DNA from: Phytophthora colocasiae
Taxonomy: Eukaryota > Oomycota > Peronosporomycetes > Peronosporales > Peronosporaceae
Direction of reading: 5' to 3'
Length of the DNA stretch: 64,000 nt
Assembly (NCBI GenBank): GCA_018806915.1
Contig: JAGKQI010000088.1
Location: 1,550,001-1,614,000 of the forward strand
Of the stretch, positions 1 through 11,100 are shown piece after piece. Position 1 is the first letter of the stretch. Each line of letters begins with the position of its first letter. The notes under the pieces were generated by a model. The model made no database searches. It saw only the letters and a list, made by a program, of their open reading frames with translations, and had not been told where the DNA came from. The translations under genes were made by a program, and so were the position numbers.

Positions 1-1851
1 GGCAAATCCGGACTTCAGGCGTTCTGACAACTCCTTCCACTTTCGGGTCTGTTCTTCAGAACGCTCCCGCTTGGCCTTCTTCTGCAGTTCTTCAGCACAG
101 GCTTGAGCGTAGCTGTAATCTCGTTGCATCTTCCGACGCCACTCATAAGCAGTGCGCTCTTGTACACCAGAAGGCTTTGGTCCAAGCATCGTGGACACAG
201 TCCCATGAGCATCCCATCCGTGCACCAGAAAGAAAGGTGTTTCCAGACGGGTCGCATCAAAGGAAGTGTTCAACACGAACATCAGACGTTCGGCGTGGTC
301 ATCCCAGTCACTTTGATCAGCTTCGGCGATGTAGGCCTCGATGGCCCGCACGACCGTCTGAACAGATCGCTCTTGCTGGCCGTTCGCCTGGGAACGGTAC
401 GCCAGAGTCGCTCGTTGTCTGCTTCCCAGGAGGTCCCGGAAACACCTGAACACTTCACTCATGAACCGAGGGTCCTGATCATGGCGTATCAGGGAACTAG
501 CTCCGAAGTTCCGGAAGACACGCTCCTCGTAGGCCTCAGCGACATCTTGGGCCGTAGTAATACTCATAGGCTTGCACATCACATAGCCTGAGAACATGTC
601 TTGGAACAACAACAGGAACGTGTTGCCTCTGGCGGACTTTTGCATGTGCGTCACGAAATCCATGGACACCACTTCGAAAGGTCGACTGGGCTCGATGTTG
701 CCGGGCGACGGTCCAGGATTCGGGGGACGCCCCTTGCCGCTAGCACAGTCCATACACTCCTTGACGAACCTTTCCACATCAGCGTACATACCAATCCAGT
801 AGAACTCGGAGCTCAGCTTCTCGAACGTACGTTTGATTCCCTGGTGAGCACCCTGGTAATCCCCATGAGCATAGTGCAGCATATCGGCATGCAAGTCCTT
901 GGGAACCACAAGTCTGAGCTCATCAACCATGTCTCTCGGACGTTCCCTGGTGGCACGGCTGAGGCGGTACAAAACGTCTCTGGAATCCAAGATGAAATCA
1001 TCGGCAATCCTGGCAAGCTTCCTTACTCGGGGTCGTGGTAGATCTCCCACGTCACCCTTAAGGAACTTGATGAGTTCTGCCAGATGAACATCTTGAGTCT
1101 GGTGAGACTTGATCCGCCGCCAGCGTTCTTCCTGAAACTCCAGTGGGCCCATGGGTTCACGAGCTTCTGCATCGTCCGGTAGGTTTACTTCTTCCTGATT
1201 GCGTGCACGAGTGATGGCAGCAAGCACCCTGGCAGCATGAGGCAGGGGCGCAGACTCTGGCCCTGGGTCATCCATCTCTGGTGTACAATCGTGTTCACCA
1301 GAGGTCTGGTGAACATCGTCCGAAGTTTCAGAAGACATCCCCTCGGGAGGCTTCATCAACTTCTCTGGGATCTTGGACACCAGTTTCAGATGAGTCAGTT
1401 CGTCAGGGTCTTGGACCTGCCAAGACTCACCAAGAACGAGGGCCTTGGACGTCAAATAGTCCGCTGCTTGATTGAACTCACGCTTCACGTGCACTAACTT
1501 CAGAGACTGAAAGTTGACCTTCAGAGACTCAAACTCGACCAATTTCCGCTGCAGGTTCGGCTGATTGCAATTGATCAGACCTTGAGCTTGCTGGATAGCG
1601 ATACGGGAGTCTCCGACAACCACCAAGTCTCGGATACCACATTCCAAAGCTAACTTCAATCCATTGATCAGACCACAGTATTCTGAGTCATTCACAGTGA
1701 CGTCTTCCAGAGCGAACCCTTGGGCTTCCAGGATGTTCCACCCCGGGAGCTCCCAGAGCACACATCCGCAGCTTCCCAGGCGAGCGGATGTCTTGGCGGC
1801 ACCATCAAAGCTCAGAACACAACCTCGGTAGTCAGCCTCTAGCATCTCCAC
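1..1851 (-). CDS. pol: Second (archaeal-like) RNase H plus integrase, cut by the window edge (A-1)
   Basis: This is the 3' part of pol, open from about 1851 down to base 1. It matches the first 617 of 789 codons of the A-2 frame at 15504-17873. The first 150 residues form an RNase H fold with the motifs FDG, DSEYCG, GDSR and AADY, which supply the D-E-D-D metal ligands. The integrase zinc-binding region (H-H, then C-x2-C) and the D,D35E core follow. The chromodomain lies outside the window. No stop is visible. The first possible ATG is near 1845, but the frame probably continues from RT by a frame change rather than by a new start. Confidence 0.85.
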   Translation of the reverse strand, partial: MEMLEADYRGCVLSFDGAAKTSARLGSCGCVLWELPGWNILEAQGFALEDVTVNDSEYCGLINGLKLALECGIRDLVVVGDSRIAIQQAQGLINCNQPNLQRKLVEFESLKVNFQSLKLVHVKREFNQAADYLTSKALVLGESWQVQDPDELTHLKLVSKIPEKLMKPPEGMSSETSDDVHQTSGEHDCTPEMDDPGPESAPLPHAARVLAAITRARNQEEVNLPDDAEAREPMGPLEFQEERWRRIKSHQTQDVHLAELIKFLKGDVGDLPRPRVRKLARIADDFILDSRDVLYRLSRATRERPRDMVDELRLVVPKDLHADMLHYAHGDYQGAHQGIKRTFEKLSSEFYWIGMYADVERFVKECMDCASGKGRPPNPGPSPGNIEPSRPFEVVSMDFVTHMQKSARGNTFLLLFQDMFSGYVMCKPMSITTAQDVAEAYEERVFRNFGASSLIRHDQDPRFMSEVFRCFRDLLGSRQRATLAYRSQANGQQERSVQTVVRAIEAYIAEADQSDWDDHAERLMFVLNTSFDATRLETPFFLVHGWDAHGTVSTMLGPKPSGVQERTAYEWRRKMQRDYSYAQACAEELQKKAKRERSEEQTRKWKELSERLKSGFA

Positions 1852-4134
1852 GCTAATGGGCGCTGGAGGCTTGACTCGCCCCTTGACGGGGATGAGGTTT
1901 TCAGAGACCTCATCGAGGTGTTCACGGGGCGTGATGCCCGCTCCAAGATAGCGGGGAGACCATCTTCATCTCGCTGGATCCTGCGAATCTCCAAGTTCCA
2001 GTGTGACAACTTCAATCCCCACTTCACGTTCCGACCATCAGCTGAACTGGATGACAGGAGCCATTTCAACACCGAATGTCTGGTGTACACCGTGATCACG
2101 GGACTCGTGTTTACCAGAGCTCGGAAGTTCTCCAGAACCCTGAGGATCGCGATGACCTCCTTCTCTGCGATGTGATACCGGAGTTCTGCCTCATTCAGCA
2201 CACGTCCAGTGAACCGTACGGGGTGTATCACTCCATCGTACTCCTGTCCCAAGACGGCTGAGGCAGCCCACGGGTTCGCATGAGGTATAATAACGAAAGG
2301 TCTGGTGCGATCTGGGTGTCTTGAGGAGCGGTGTCGAGACAATCTTGCGCTTCAGGATCTCAAAGGCTTCCTTCGCTCGAGCCAAATCTCGTCCGGCGCG
2401 GATCTGTTCATCGGACAACTCGTAGAGCACAGCAGCGATCACCGGTAAGTCTTCGATAAACTTGTTGTAGTAATTCAGACTTCCCATGAAACTCTGTACT
2501 CCCTTGAGTGTCGACGGGAACGGCAATTCTTCCACTCCCTTGACGATCTTCGGCGTGGCTCTCAGTCCTTCAGCACCGATCTCATGTGACAGATAAGGAA
2601 TCGTCAGCTTCCCGAACTCGCTCTTGGGCAAGCTCACGGAAATGATCCAGTATCTGAGTCTGAAAAGCAAGGCGTTCAAGTCTTCACAGAGTTGATCCCA
2701 GGTGGGTGCCCCATGAGCAATGTCGTCAATGTAGGAACTTCGACCAAGTACCGGTCCCATGAAGGACGGGACTGGGATGTTCCTCTGAAAGACAGTCATT
2801 TGGTCGGTGAGCACCGGAACCTCTGGCATGTGTTCATCAGAGTTCTGAAGTTGCTCACCAGACATCAGACCATGTACATCAGAGTTCTGGGGCTCTAACT
2901 TCAGGAATTCCAGAACATCGGAGTCAACCTCAGCTTCCTCTTCAGGTGACAATCGTACGAACCCCCACAGGCAGTTATCCAGCATAGCTTCGTACACCAG
3001 AGGGGCGTTCGTCAGACCGAAGGGCATTCTTACCCACTGGAAGTGTCCAAATGGGCAAATGAACGCTGAGATCAGCCTTGCGCGCTCCGTCATTCGAATA
3101 GCCCAAAAACCACTCGCCATATCCAGACTCATAAACCACAGTGCTGCCTCAAAACCAATCAACAGATCGTCTATCAGGGGCAACGGATAACGCGACAACT
3201 GGATAAAACCATTCACCACTCGATAATCAATGTACATGCGTATGTCCACTCCATTCTTCTTGAGGACAATCACAATTGGTGATGCCCAAGGCGAAGTCGA
3301 GTACTCGATGAGTCCGGTCTCCAGGAGCTTCTTCAGAAGTTCGTACACCTTGATCATCAGGTGAGGGGCAATGGACCTCGGACGTTGGGCAACAGGTTTA
3401 GCGTCTCCCACGTCCAAGTCACAGACCACGCCCCTTGCCGGGGCAGGTGCGGCGTTGCCGTCTCCCAGAAAGATTTTCCGATGATACTTCAGAATGTCTC
3501 TGAGTTTCTTCTCCATCTCCGGCGTCGTTTTCCCGGGAACTCCGACATCAGCCTTGTCAATGTCGCATTCAGGAGTCAAATCTTCCAGTTCAGGCAACAT
3601 AACCAGCTGGTCACGTAACTGAGAGAGTAGCTCTGTTCCTTCCCGTATATAGACACCGGGTTCCAGATCTAGCTCTTCATTCGTGACTCGCATGCACCGC
3701 TCGTACTCGGCTCGGAGCTTTTCCACAGGGGTGCCTGGCATACTCTGGATTGGAATGTCCCACGAACAGTCTGTCGGATCCTCATTTCCCATGGACAGTT
3801 CACCAGAAACACTCAGGGTGACTTCATCCTCGATAATGTTACTTGAAATTCCAGATGTGGTTCCAGAGTCTTTCGGAGTCATTTTATCTGACGACAATTC
3901 CAGATCTCCGGTATCCACAGCGGTATCTCGGGTCTCCTCTTCTCCGGCATCCACCCAGTCATCTGTCTGCGTAGCCACATCCAAAGCGAAACGAACTCGT
4001 TTTGTTCGTGGGACCGGAGTAGGCCTCACGAACTGTACTCGAGCATTGTCCAGCCTCGGGCGCTGTAAAATCTCAGTTGGCCACGGGTATACCGGGTGAT
4101 CCACACACGGAGGTTGAGGTATCAAATCCTCCAA
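1839..4134 (-). pseudogene. pol: Reverse transcriptase and degenerate RNase H (tether), frameshifted (A-1)
   Basis: RT of Ty3/gypsy type, with YIDD as the catalytic motif and about 75 extra residues just before it. Compared with A-2 (13222-15516), A-1 has one extra T near 2324. This closes the frame shortly after the RT thumb (2191-4134) and leaves the RNase H tether in another frame (1839-2342). A Cys in the RT motif (C-I-D-Y-R in A-2) is Tyr here, and the K-N-A-P motif reads T-N-A-P. The RNase H part lacks two catalytic aspartates: H replaces the first D, and the later T-D-H reads T-R-H. Confidence 0.85.
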
Positions 4135-4547
4135 GTCAGCTTCGGCTTCAGGCGTCTCTTCGTCTCCGGTGACGGAGTGTTTTCCAGAATCAAAACTTCC
4201 CAGTCACGGTAGGCTGCAGAGCCTGGCCGTACAAAGCGACCATGTCGTGGGAAAAATCCATACTCCACAATCCTTGCAACGTCAGAGAATTCATTCACCC
4301 AAGTATTCTTGTCAGAGATGTTCACCACGCGCACCGCCACAGGCCATGACCGGGCTGCATAAATCAGCTGGGTCACCCAACGATCTCCACGTCCCGCCCA
4401 CACGACTTCTCGTTGTGGGTTCGTCGGACCATAGTCAATGCGAACAACAAATTCTTCACCAGGTCTCAGAAGTACAGCCTCACTTGGTCTGATGGACCTG
4501 TTCCTGCCGATATGATCACCAGGCTCCCAGCTGCACATCATCACCAC
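4122..4547 (-). CDS. Protease-RT linker segment of pol (A-1)
   Basis: A 141-codon frame between protease and RT. It overlaps the protease frame by 7 bases and the RT frame by 13 bases. It corresponds to residues near the start of the C-2 pol frame: both share G-D-R-W-V and a following V-V-N or V-R-V-V-N segment. In family C this segment is continuous with RT. In both A-1 and A-2 it is in a different frame from protease and from RT, so the breaks predate the two insertions. No enzymatic motif is visible. Confidence 0.6.
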   Translation of the reverse strand: MVMMCSWEPGDHIGRNRSIRPSEAVLLRPGEEFVVRIDYGPTNPQREVVWAGRGDRWVTQLIYAARSWPVAVRVVNISDKNTWVNEFSDVARIVEYGFFPRHGRFVRPGSAAYRDWEVLILENTPSPETKRRLKPKLTWRI

Positions 4548-5143
4548 GATTCATCTGGCATAGATACCAGTCCCTCACGGACGCTGATCCTCAGACCAGC
4601 GGCGAACATGAATCCCATTCCCAATAGCACGTTTATACCTTCGCCGATATTCGCGACCCAGACATCAACAATGTAAACCACCCTCGGTCCGAGAGTCAGC
4701 TTGATCTCAGCACTGGCGCCAATGTACGTCGGAACTCCTCCCATCCCAGACACCCTTGTTTGTTTGTGTGACTTGAGCCTGAGTCCGAGCTTACGCGCAA
4801 AGTCGTAACTCAGGATGTTAATAGTCGCACCGGTGTCCAGGAGAATCTTGGTCCGATGATCATTGACAACGCCATGCACCATAACCACATCACGCTTTGC
4901 GGGATCAGGGTAGTGATCCTCCCACCAGCCATAACATTCTCCGTCTTTCAGACGAAACTGGATTGTGTCGTCCGGAGGCGGTTCATTGTCTCTCGGAAAG
5001 TCCGGTGAACAGTCTCTCGGAAGGTCCGATGAACTGTCTCTCAGGCGCGGAATTTCTGAAGACATGGCTGATTCTTGAGCTAAAGCGGTCATGCAATGTT
5101 GATTTTTAGGTTGGGTCGTTTTCAGCTCCGGTCCTACGTACAC
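4541..5143 (-). CDS. Retropepsin-type aspartic protease (A-1)
   Basis: The 200-codon frame contains the retropepsin active-site motif L-L-D-T-G-A and, about 70 residues later, the flap/hydrophobic-Gly motif N-V-L-L-G-M-G. Retropepsins work as dimers and cut the Gag-Pol polyprotein. The frame is separated from gag by a stop and about 65 bases, and it ends inside the overlap with the linker frame. It is nearly identical to A-2 12201-12815; for example A-1 has G where A-2 has E just after the R-V-S motif. Confidence 0.85.
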   Translation of the reverse strand: MYVGPELKTTQPKNQHCMTALAQESAMSSEIPRLRDSSSDLPRDCSPDFPRDNEPPPDDTIQFRLKDGECYGWWEDHYPDPAKRDVVMVHGVVNDHRTKILLDTGATINILSYDFARKLGLRLKSHKQTRVSGMGGVPTYIGASAEIKLTLGPRVVYIVDVWVANIGEGINVLLGMGFMFAAGLRISVREGLVSMPDESW

Positions 5144-5208
5144 TAGAACACATAACTCTGGGGGTATGCCTTGTCCGGCGCGTTTCGGATCCCCATCCGA
5201 CGGGCTTG

Positions 5209-5964
5209 CTAGTTTAACTGTTTCCCAGAGTCAGCCTCGTCACCCAGGAGCTTCTCCAGTAGGTGATCCGGCAGGTCCTTCAGTGCACCTTGACGGGCTA
5301 ATTTCTTGAGGGATTCCAGAGTCTTGACATCTTCACACGGTCTCCCAAAATGTACCTTTCCACAAACCTCACACGGCGGTACTCGGCACATCCTGCTCGG
5401 GTGACCTTTCTCCTGACAACGGTCGCAGACGATGTCTCTCCAGCAGTTCTCTTCTGAATGACCCGAGCGGCGGCACTTCTCGCAGAACTTGTTCCAGTAG
5501 TCAGGGTTATCACGACGTGTATGCTGGAAATCTTGACCTGATGATCCTCGGGGAGACTGGGGCGGCGGTCGCCATCCCATGTTATCCATGACCCGGTAAA
5601 CTTCGTTTGTCAGAGTCTGAGTCCAATCAGCACCACCAGGCGCCTGAGAGGCGGCTTGTACGCCAGACGAAGATTGTACACCAGACGAAGATTGTACACC
5701 AAACGTTTCTCGGTTATACTCTGGCGTCGAGGTTCTGGCGTCCTTCTCTTGAGTTCGGGCGTCAGCGTCTTCATCATCCAAGCCATCTGAGTCTGCTTCT
5801 CGGGTGACGTAAGTCTTCCCCATACGCTTTGGCTTAAACTGTCCGCGTGGGAGATTGTCCGCTCGAAAGTCCCGATGTCTGGTGGTCGTAGTACCCTGAT
5901 CAGCAGTTCGCCCGACATCTTCATCCTGTTGCAGTGCATATTCCAAGTCCGAGATACTCCTGAA
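5209..5964 (-). pseudogene. gag: Gag, C-terminal part with zinc knuckles, cut by A-2 (A-1)
   Basis: The 3' part of gag, from the S-D-L-E-Y motif after the capsid-like domain to the stop at 5209. It contains two CX2CX4HX4C zinc knuckles and a third CX2CX3HX4C variant, typical of nucleocapsid RNA binding. A short repeated S-S-G-V-Q segment precedes them. The frame here is intact, unlike A-2, which carries a 10-base net loss just before the knuckles. The 5' part of the same gene is at 20508-23751. The junction at 5964/5965 is the A-2 insertion point. Confidence 0.85.
5961..5964. repeat. Target site duplication TGAA, left copy (A-2 insertion)
   Basis: The uninterrupted gag sequence of A-2 (11401-11410) shows what the target looked like. 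Both flanks of A-2 carry TGAA (here and at 20508-20511), so the insertion made a 4-bp duplication. This fixes the LTR ends as TG...CA. Confidence 0.85.
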
Positions 5965-6497
5965 TGACACGTTGCTAATTACGATTTTTCGAGTGGATAT
6001 GGACGTTACGCTGTGATGTGATTGGACATATACTGGATTGTGGGAGAAAGGGAGATGTGGGACGAGGTTATGTCCCGTGTGACAATATGATGGGTCTGTG
6101 GAAGAAAACTGCTATATATATTAACCTTCACCTGTACTGCAAAGGGGCCCAAGAGATCAGAAGTGTTCCTCGGAAAAGTGCACAAAACTCCGAGAGACAA
6201 CAACACTCAGTCTGATCACCGGACTTTCCCCGACGATGAGTGCCTAAAGGTTGGCAGAAAGTCTCTCAGAAGAATGTATCTCTGAGAGACCTCATCCCGT
6301 TGCCGTCCTGTGTGACGATGATGGTTCAAGGAATATAATTATACCCACAAGATACCAAGTATCGCGCACCGGACGTAGCGCACCCCGCGCATATCCCAAA
6401 TTGGACTTCGTGCGTTGTAGCATACGTGCTCCGCACCCTAAAAACACTCATGGATTTCTGGTATCACGCATGGAAGCTCTGATATCACACCATGAAG

Positions 6498-6755
6498 TCT
6501 GACGTACATGAAGTCTGACGTACATGAGTCTGACGAACATGATTCTGGTAAACAAGTCTGATGTGTCCGGCTTATACAAGCAATATTCCAGACATTTACC
6601 AGTTTCCGATGAACAGACTCCGACGTACAAGACTCCGATGAACAGACCCAAGTGTCACGACTCTGGTATTTACTACTCTGATGTACATGATTCCGGAGTA
6701 CATGGTTCCGATGAACATGTCTCCGACGCACATGATTCCAGACCCTGATGAACAG
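6498..6755 (+). repeat. Irregular array of TCYGAYGWACATGA-like words in U3
   Basis: About twelve variants of an 11-base word (TCTGACGTACA, TCCGATGAACA, TCTGATGTACA and others) occur within about 260 bp, with irregular spacing of roughly 13-40 bases. The same array is in the other LTRs (19172-19429, and 25156-25415 inverted). It could be a cluster of protein binding sites in the promoter region. The spacing is too irregular for a simple satellite. Confidence 0.6.
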
Positions 6756-7293
6756 GATACCAGACTCTGACACTCTGAAGTCCACCCCATACTGAAACCA
6801 AGTGTACCCAACACGACCTCACGCAATCAAGTGAAACGCAACCTGCTCATCCCTGTAATGACATCATTAAGTGTCGACTCAACAAGATCCGCTGTACCGA
6901 CTACCATAGTGAGCCCAAGTGAAGATTCCTGAGTTATACTGAGACCAAGTGTATATGAGAATATGGAAGACAAAAGACAGAGAGATACGAGATAGATAAC
7001 CAGAGTTCAATTTTCCCTGTTGTAACGAGTTCGATTTGCTTTGTTATAACGAGGTCGTCTGCCTGCTGCTTCCCGTAAGTACTAGGCCACGACAAAGCTT
7101 TGAGGCGTGTGATCTCTCACCTATCAAGCCCCTTTAGGTGGAGATCAGCGTAACGTAGAGACCTGAGAGGACCCACCTATTCCATTTACTAGTTGGGTCG
7201 TTTGTCTTGTCTCTAGCGGTAGCCCATTTCATATTGTACGTTTGGACAGGTTTTGGGAGCTAGACAGTCGCTCTCAAGACGCTCGGTAGACTG

Positions 7294-7336
7294 TTATATA
7301 ACTGATAGTGTATTGGTTTATTTTCCCTCTATATAT
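7294..7336 (+). promoter_or_regulatory. TATA-like elements in the LTR (possible promoter)
   Basis: Two AT-rich boxes, TTATATA at 7294 and TATATAT-like at about 7330, lie some 500 bp before the LTR end in otherwise GC-balanced sequence. The position suits the end of U3 and start of R. The transcription start cannot be fixed from sequence alone. Confidence 0.25.
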
Positions 7337-7835
7337 TAGAGGGTGGTGCGCGAAAGTTACGGGGATACCAGACAGACCAGGTGTCTGGTGAACATTTCCC
7401 TAGTTGACCTGGAGAACTAGCCCACTGCTCAAGGGCCAGGAAAGAATAAGAGCAGCTACATATTTGTATATCGGAACTCTATATTGCGGTTATCTCGGAA
7501 GTCTAATTACTGGACTTCCCATTGTATTAATTTCTCTTTTGCCTTCAGAAATCTCTGGTGTACACAAGTGTTCACCGGAAAACGTTCGACTCTCAAGCGC
7601 TCCTGTGAGGACCAGAAGGACATCCGACGGCCTACGCAAGGAACCCTCACTCTCATCAACACTCTCACGACCCCGGCGAGGGTCTCATTACCAAGACAAC
7701 GAACCTACGAGGACAGCACAAGGTAACACACGCCCACCTTGCTGTGCGACTCTGGTATCACTACCGGTAGTCACACTTCCAGGTTCCCTGTACGCCCCTG
7801 CACCGCGGTAAAAGTTGCACCGACTTCGCGACAAC

Positions 7836-7853
7836 TGGTGCGCGTGCCCGGAT
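7836..7853 (+). promoter_or_regulatory. Primer binding site (PBS) of A-2
   Basis: Two bases after the LTR lies TGGTGCGCGTGCCCGGAT, which begins with TGG, the complement of a tRNA 3' CCA. The complement implies a tRNA acceptor 3' strand CACGCGC with discriminator A. The same 18 bases follow the family C LTR at 43053. I cannot name the isoacceptor from this alone. Confidence 0.8.
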
Positions 7854-7925
7854 CTTGGTATCGTGATATCACCGGATCCAAGAGAGTTTGAGAAGAGGGT
7901 TTCCTGTCAAGCGTCTATATTCAAG

Positions 7926-8162
7926 ATGGCTTCACATGGAACTACGAGAGGAGGACGTCGGGGACGCGTTGGTCGCAGTGTGGCGACACGTCAGTCGAAG
8001 CGTCTTCAAGGTCTTCCGCCTGACGAACAACCCGACTTGGATGCTGTTCAGAAGGCGGCACGCGAGAAGAGGAAGGCTGCACGTGAAAAGGAAGCAGTCG
8101 AGGAGGTGAACGTCCCGGAACCGGCGGTCGAAGACCAGCCTGCTGCGGAGCCTGAAGCCTAA
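7926..8162 (+). CDS. Short leader ORF before gag (A-2)
   Basis: From the first good ATG after the PBS, a 78-codon Arg/Lys- and Glu-rich frame runs to TAA at 8160. The frame continues downstream of the stop with acidic Gag-like sequence. A-1 has the same TAA (23752-23988), so the stop was in the common source copy. It may be the N-terminus of Gag with a stop that is read through, or a small separate leader peptide, or simply damage that spread with the family. No known domain is visible. Confidence 0.45.
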   Translation: MASHGTTRGGRRGRVGRSVATRQSKRLQGLPPDEQPDLDAVQKAAREKRKAAREKEAVEEVNVPEPAVEDQPAAEPEA

Positions 8163-8165
8163 GAG

Positions 8166-11100
8166 ACACCCGATGTGTCTGGCGAACAAGGTTCTGAGGA
8201 AGGTCCGTCCGAAGCTGAAGCTTCTGGTGACGAGGTGGCCACTGCCCGTGAGGGGTGGTGATGAGGCGTCTGAGGAGGCGCCGATGTGGTTGAGTCCCCG
8301 GAGGTCATCGACTTGTGTTCTGAGTCGACGACTTCTGGGAAGTCCGTGGGGGAAGTGAAGACGGAACCCGGACTGGTTGATGAACGTGTCTCGAAGACTC
8401 CAAAGTCCGAAGACACTCCGATGTCCGATGACATGCCGATGAAGTCCGAAGATTCTCTGAAGACACCGTCTGATGAGTCTGGGAGGGCTGATTCGCTGGA
8501 TGGAGAACGTGCCTTGAAGTACGTACGCCGTGAGTTCCGCCGCTGGAGGGACATGGACGCTGGAAGAATTGTTCCGCCGAACGTCGAATACGCCTGGCGA
8601 ACAGCGAAGCCTGACGCAAATGTCTTTCAGAAGGCTGCGGCAGCGACGGGCGACTACATAAAGTGGCGGTGCTCTTCAGTATTCCCCGAAGACATGTGGA
8701 TATCGGAGTTCTGCTTGAGGCGCCATAGTTTTGGCCGAATCCAAGACTTGTCGTACGTCGAGATCTCGATGAATACTCTGACGGCACCCGAGTGCGTCGC
8801 TGTCCTTCAGACGATGCTGTATGAAGCAGGATTTGCGTTCCAGAACCTGCTACCGAGGTGGTCTCAGACCCAAGCGTCTGCTATCTTCGAACCTCAAGTG
8901 CGCAGTGTGGCGACAGAGCTTCAGAGCCGACTTGCTGAAGAACTGGTTGAGTGGGCCACTGTGACCGCCAGGTCACAGGTCAATCGACTCCCAGAAGACA
9001 CAAAGGTAGGCAACGAAGCACGTCAAGGCGAAGCTGATGGTATATTACGCGATGAGAAGGCTGACCTACAAGGACGACAGCTGATTATGAGACTCCGGGT
9101 GACCGGACTCAGAGTCACACATAGTTCCGACGGGTCCAGCAGTGGAGAACCGCCGCAGTCCAAGCGCCTGCAACATGGTCCGCCACGCCCGCAAGTCTCG
9201 TCGACACCATCTGCACTGTCGACGCCGTCGCTGAGTTCGCTGCCGGTATACGAGAGTCACTCTGATAGCACTCGTTTGGAGTCTGGTGTACCAATATCTG
9301 AAGATCGAGGCAGCTCTCTGACGACTGATGCGCCTGTGCCAAGTGTCATCGGGACCTCGCGTACGTCGGATGACCTCTCGTCGGGACTCCAGACCTCTCG
9401 TGGAAGTTCCACAGACTCGTCGCTGATGTCCATGAGTCGAGGGGCGTCTGCACATATGCCGTTGTCCGTCGGAGGTCTGGCGATGATCGCCCAAGGTGCT
9501 GAAGCCGGAGGAATGCTCGCCGGAGAGTCTAGGGGAATCCACGTGACACGAACACTGATGCCGGTGAAGTCGGAGCCCGATGACTTTGAGATGTTGGAAG
9601 AGAAGCCGGAGTTTCCAGAAGTGGAGTCCGAGAGACAGTTGTCTACCAGAGATTCTGTTCACCGGACGCCGGACGCTCCATCATCATCCGTCTCGAGTCG
9701 TGGGAGAAGTCACCAGAGCAGACATCAGAGTCTGAAGAGCGAGGATCACCAGAAAGTGTCTTCCAGACGCTTGAGTTCCGTTGCGTCAAGCCACACACGG
9801 AGTTCTCAGAGATCAGGCCCAGCGCAGATCGAATTGAACGCTATGCGGCAGCAACAGGAATGGCAGCGTCGAATGGAACAGGAGCAGAAGGAATTTCTGG
9901 CCAGAGAACGTCTGGAATCCATGGAGCGTGAACGTCGGCGTGAACAGCGGGAACTTGATAGGCGCCAACAGATCCAGACACTTACCGACCGACTACTTGA
10001 GTCTGAGAGCGCCAGACAGGAAGCCCAGAGACGCGTGGATGACTTGGAAGAACGTCGGAGTCAAGCGTCAGAGTCCAAGCTCAAATATCATTCGAAATCG
10101 TCTGAGAGACAGGTGTCCGACGAACAAGTTTCTGGTGAACAGTTTTCCGACGTACAGCGTCTGGAGACCGAGTTTGCAGATCGCTGGAAACAACGGGAAG
10201 CCGAGGCCGAAGCCGAACGTGCGCGTTGGGCAGACGAGCTGAAACGTGACTGGATTTCGCAAATGGAGACCTTACGACAGCGGGTGCACGACGTGAGTCA
10301 GAGCGCGACAGGGAGCGGGAAAGTTCCCAGAACATGCAGCGTTTCCAGGCCGCAGAATTGAGGAACCTTCGTGCAACATTGTCCCAAGTTCAAGGGGTCG
10401 CCCAACCTGAAGTAGCAACTTCAAGTCGGATCTCCGGTGAACATGACCCTAAACCGGCAACCGGACTTCTGGTGAACAGTCGGAATACGGAGGATTGCAC
10501 ACCGGATGTTAGGGGATCAGAAGGAGTCGCCAGCAGGGGTAGGGTTACACCCATTAAAACGACGGAGGCCTTCCATACGCCTCTTCCCCTACGGAGAACG
10601 ACCGACACCAAGCGCGCGAAGGCTGGAAGGCATGGCACGGCCACCGCGGCCGCTACGACGACCCAGACGGCTCAAGCGGCCCCCCTGACCGAGGTCAAGG
10701 CTGAAGGAAGGTGCCCAGCGACTCCCAGGCGCGATGGACACCGGAAACCGAGTGAAAGACGCTCCGAAGATGGTCGGGACGCCCCTCGAAGGCCTGGAAG
10801 ACGCAGGAATGACCCAGACCCGGGTGGAAGCTCAAGTGACCCAAGCTCGGACTCCAGTAATTTGTCGTCTGATGACTTGGATCCTCCGGAGGTTGTAAAC
10901 CTGACTTCTGCGTCCCAGGGACAAGCTGGAGCGACCTTGTTGACTATGAGGCCGTTCATAAACTCCAGTATCATCGGAGAATTTGATCCCCGAGCGACAT
11001 TACGAGAACGGGTTCACTGGTGGGAGCGCTTCGTGAACATGGCATCTCAGGGAGCATGGACGAACAAGACCCGCATACAGGAACTCAAGCTGAAGCTCCC

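Larger units (their letters stand above)
1..5964 (-). mobile_element. Family A Ty3/gypsy retrotransposon A-1, left half (pol and 3' part of gag)
   Basis: Read on the minus strand, this stretch runs gag zinc knuckles, protease, linker, RT-RNase H and second RNase H-integrase, and leaves the window inside integrase. It is nearly identical to 11401-17354 on the plus strand (A-2). It stops at 5964 in the middle of gag, where A-2 begins, and the rest of gag resumes at 20508. The two halves therefore form one element split by a later insertion. Its 3' LTR lies outside the window. Confidence 0.93.
5965..7833 (+). repeat. 5' LTR of A-2
   Basis: 1869 bp, starting TGACACG and ending GCGACA. It is directly repeated at 18640-20507 and inverted at 24081-25941. 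The upstream part (putative U3) contains a cluster of degenerate TCYGAYGWACA words. AT-rich TATA-like stretches lie near 7294 and 7330. A 135-codon open frame at 7404-7811 is present in the other copies only because the LTRs are almost identical. No protein domain is recognisable in it. Confidence 0.95.

Noticed and set aside
6498..6755. CRISPR or satellite array in U3
   Set aside because: The word is short and degenerate with irregular spacing and no spacer structure.
7404..7811. 135-codon open frame in the family A LTR as a gene
   Set aside because: It is present in all copies only because the LTRs are nearly identical. It overlaps the end of U3/R/U5 and shows no domain.
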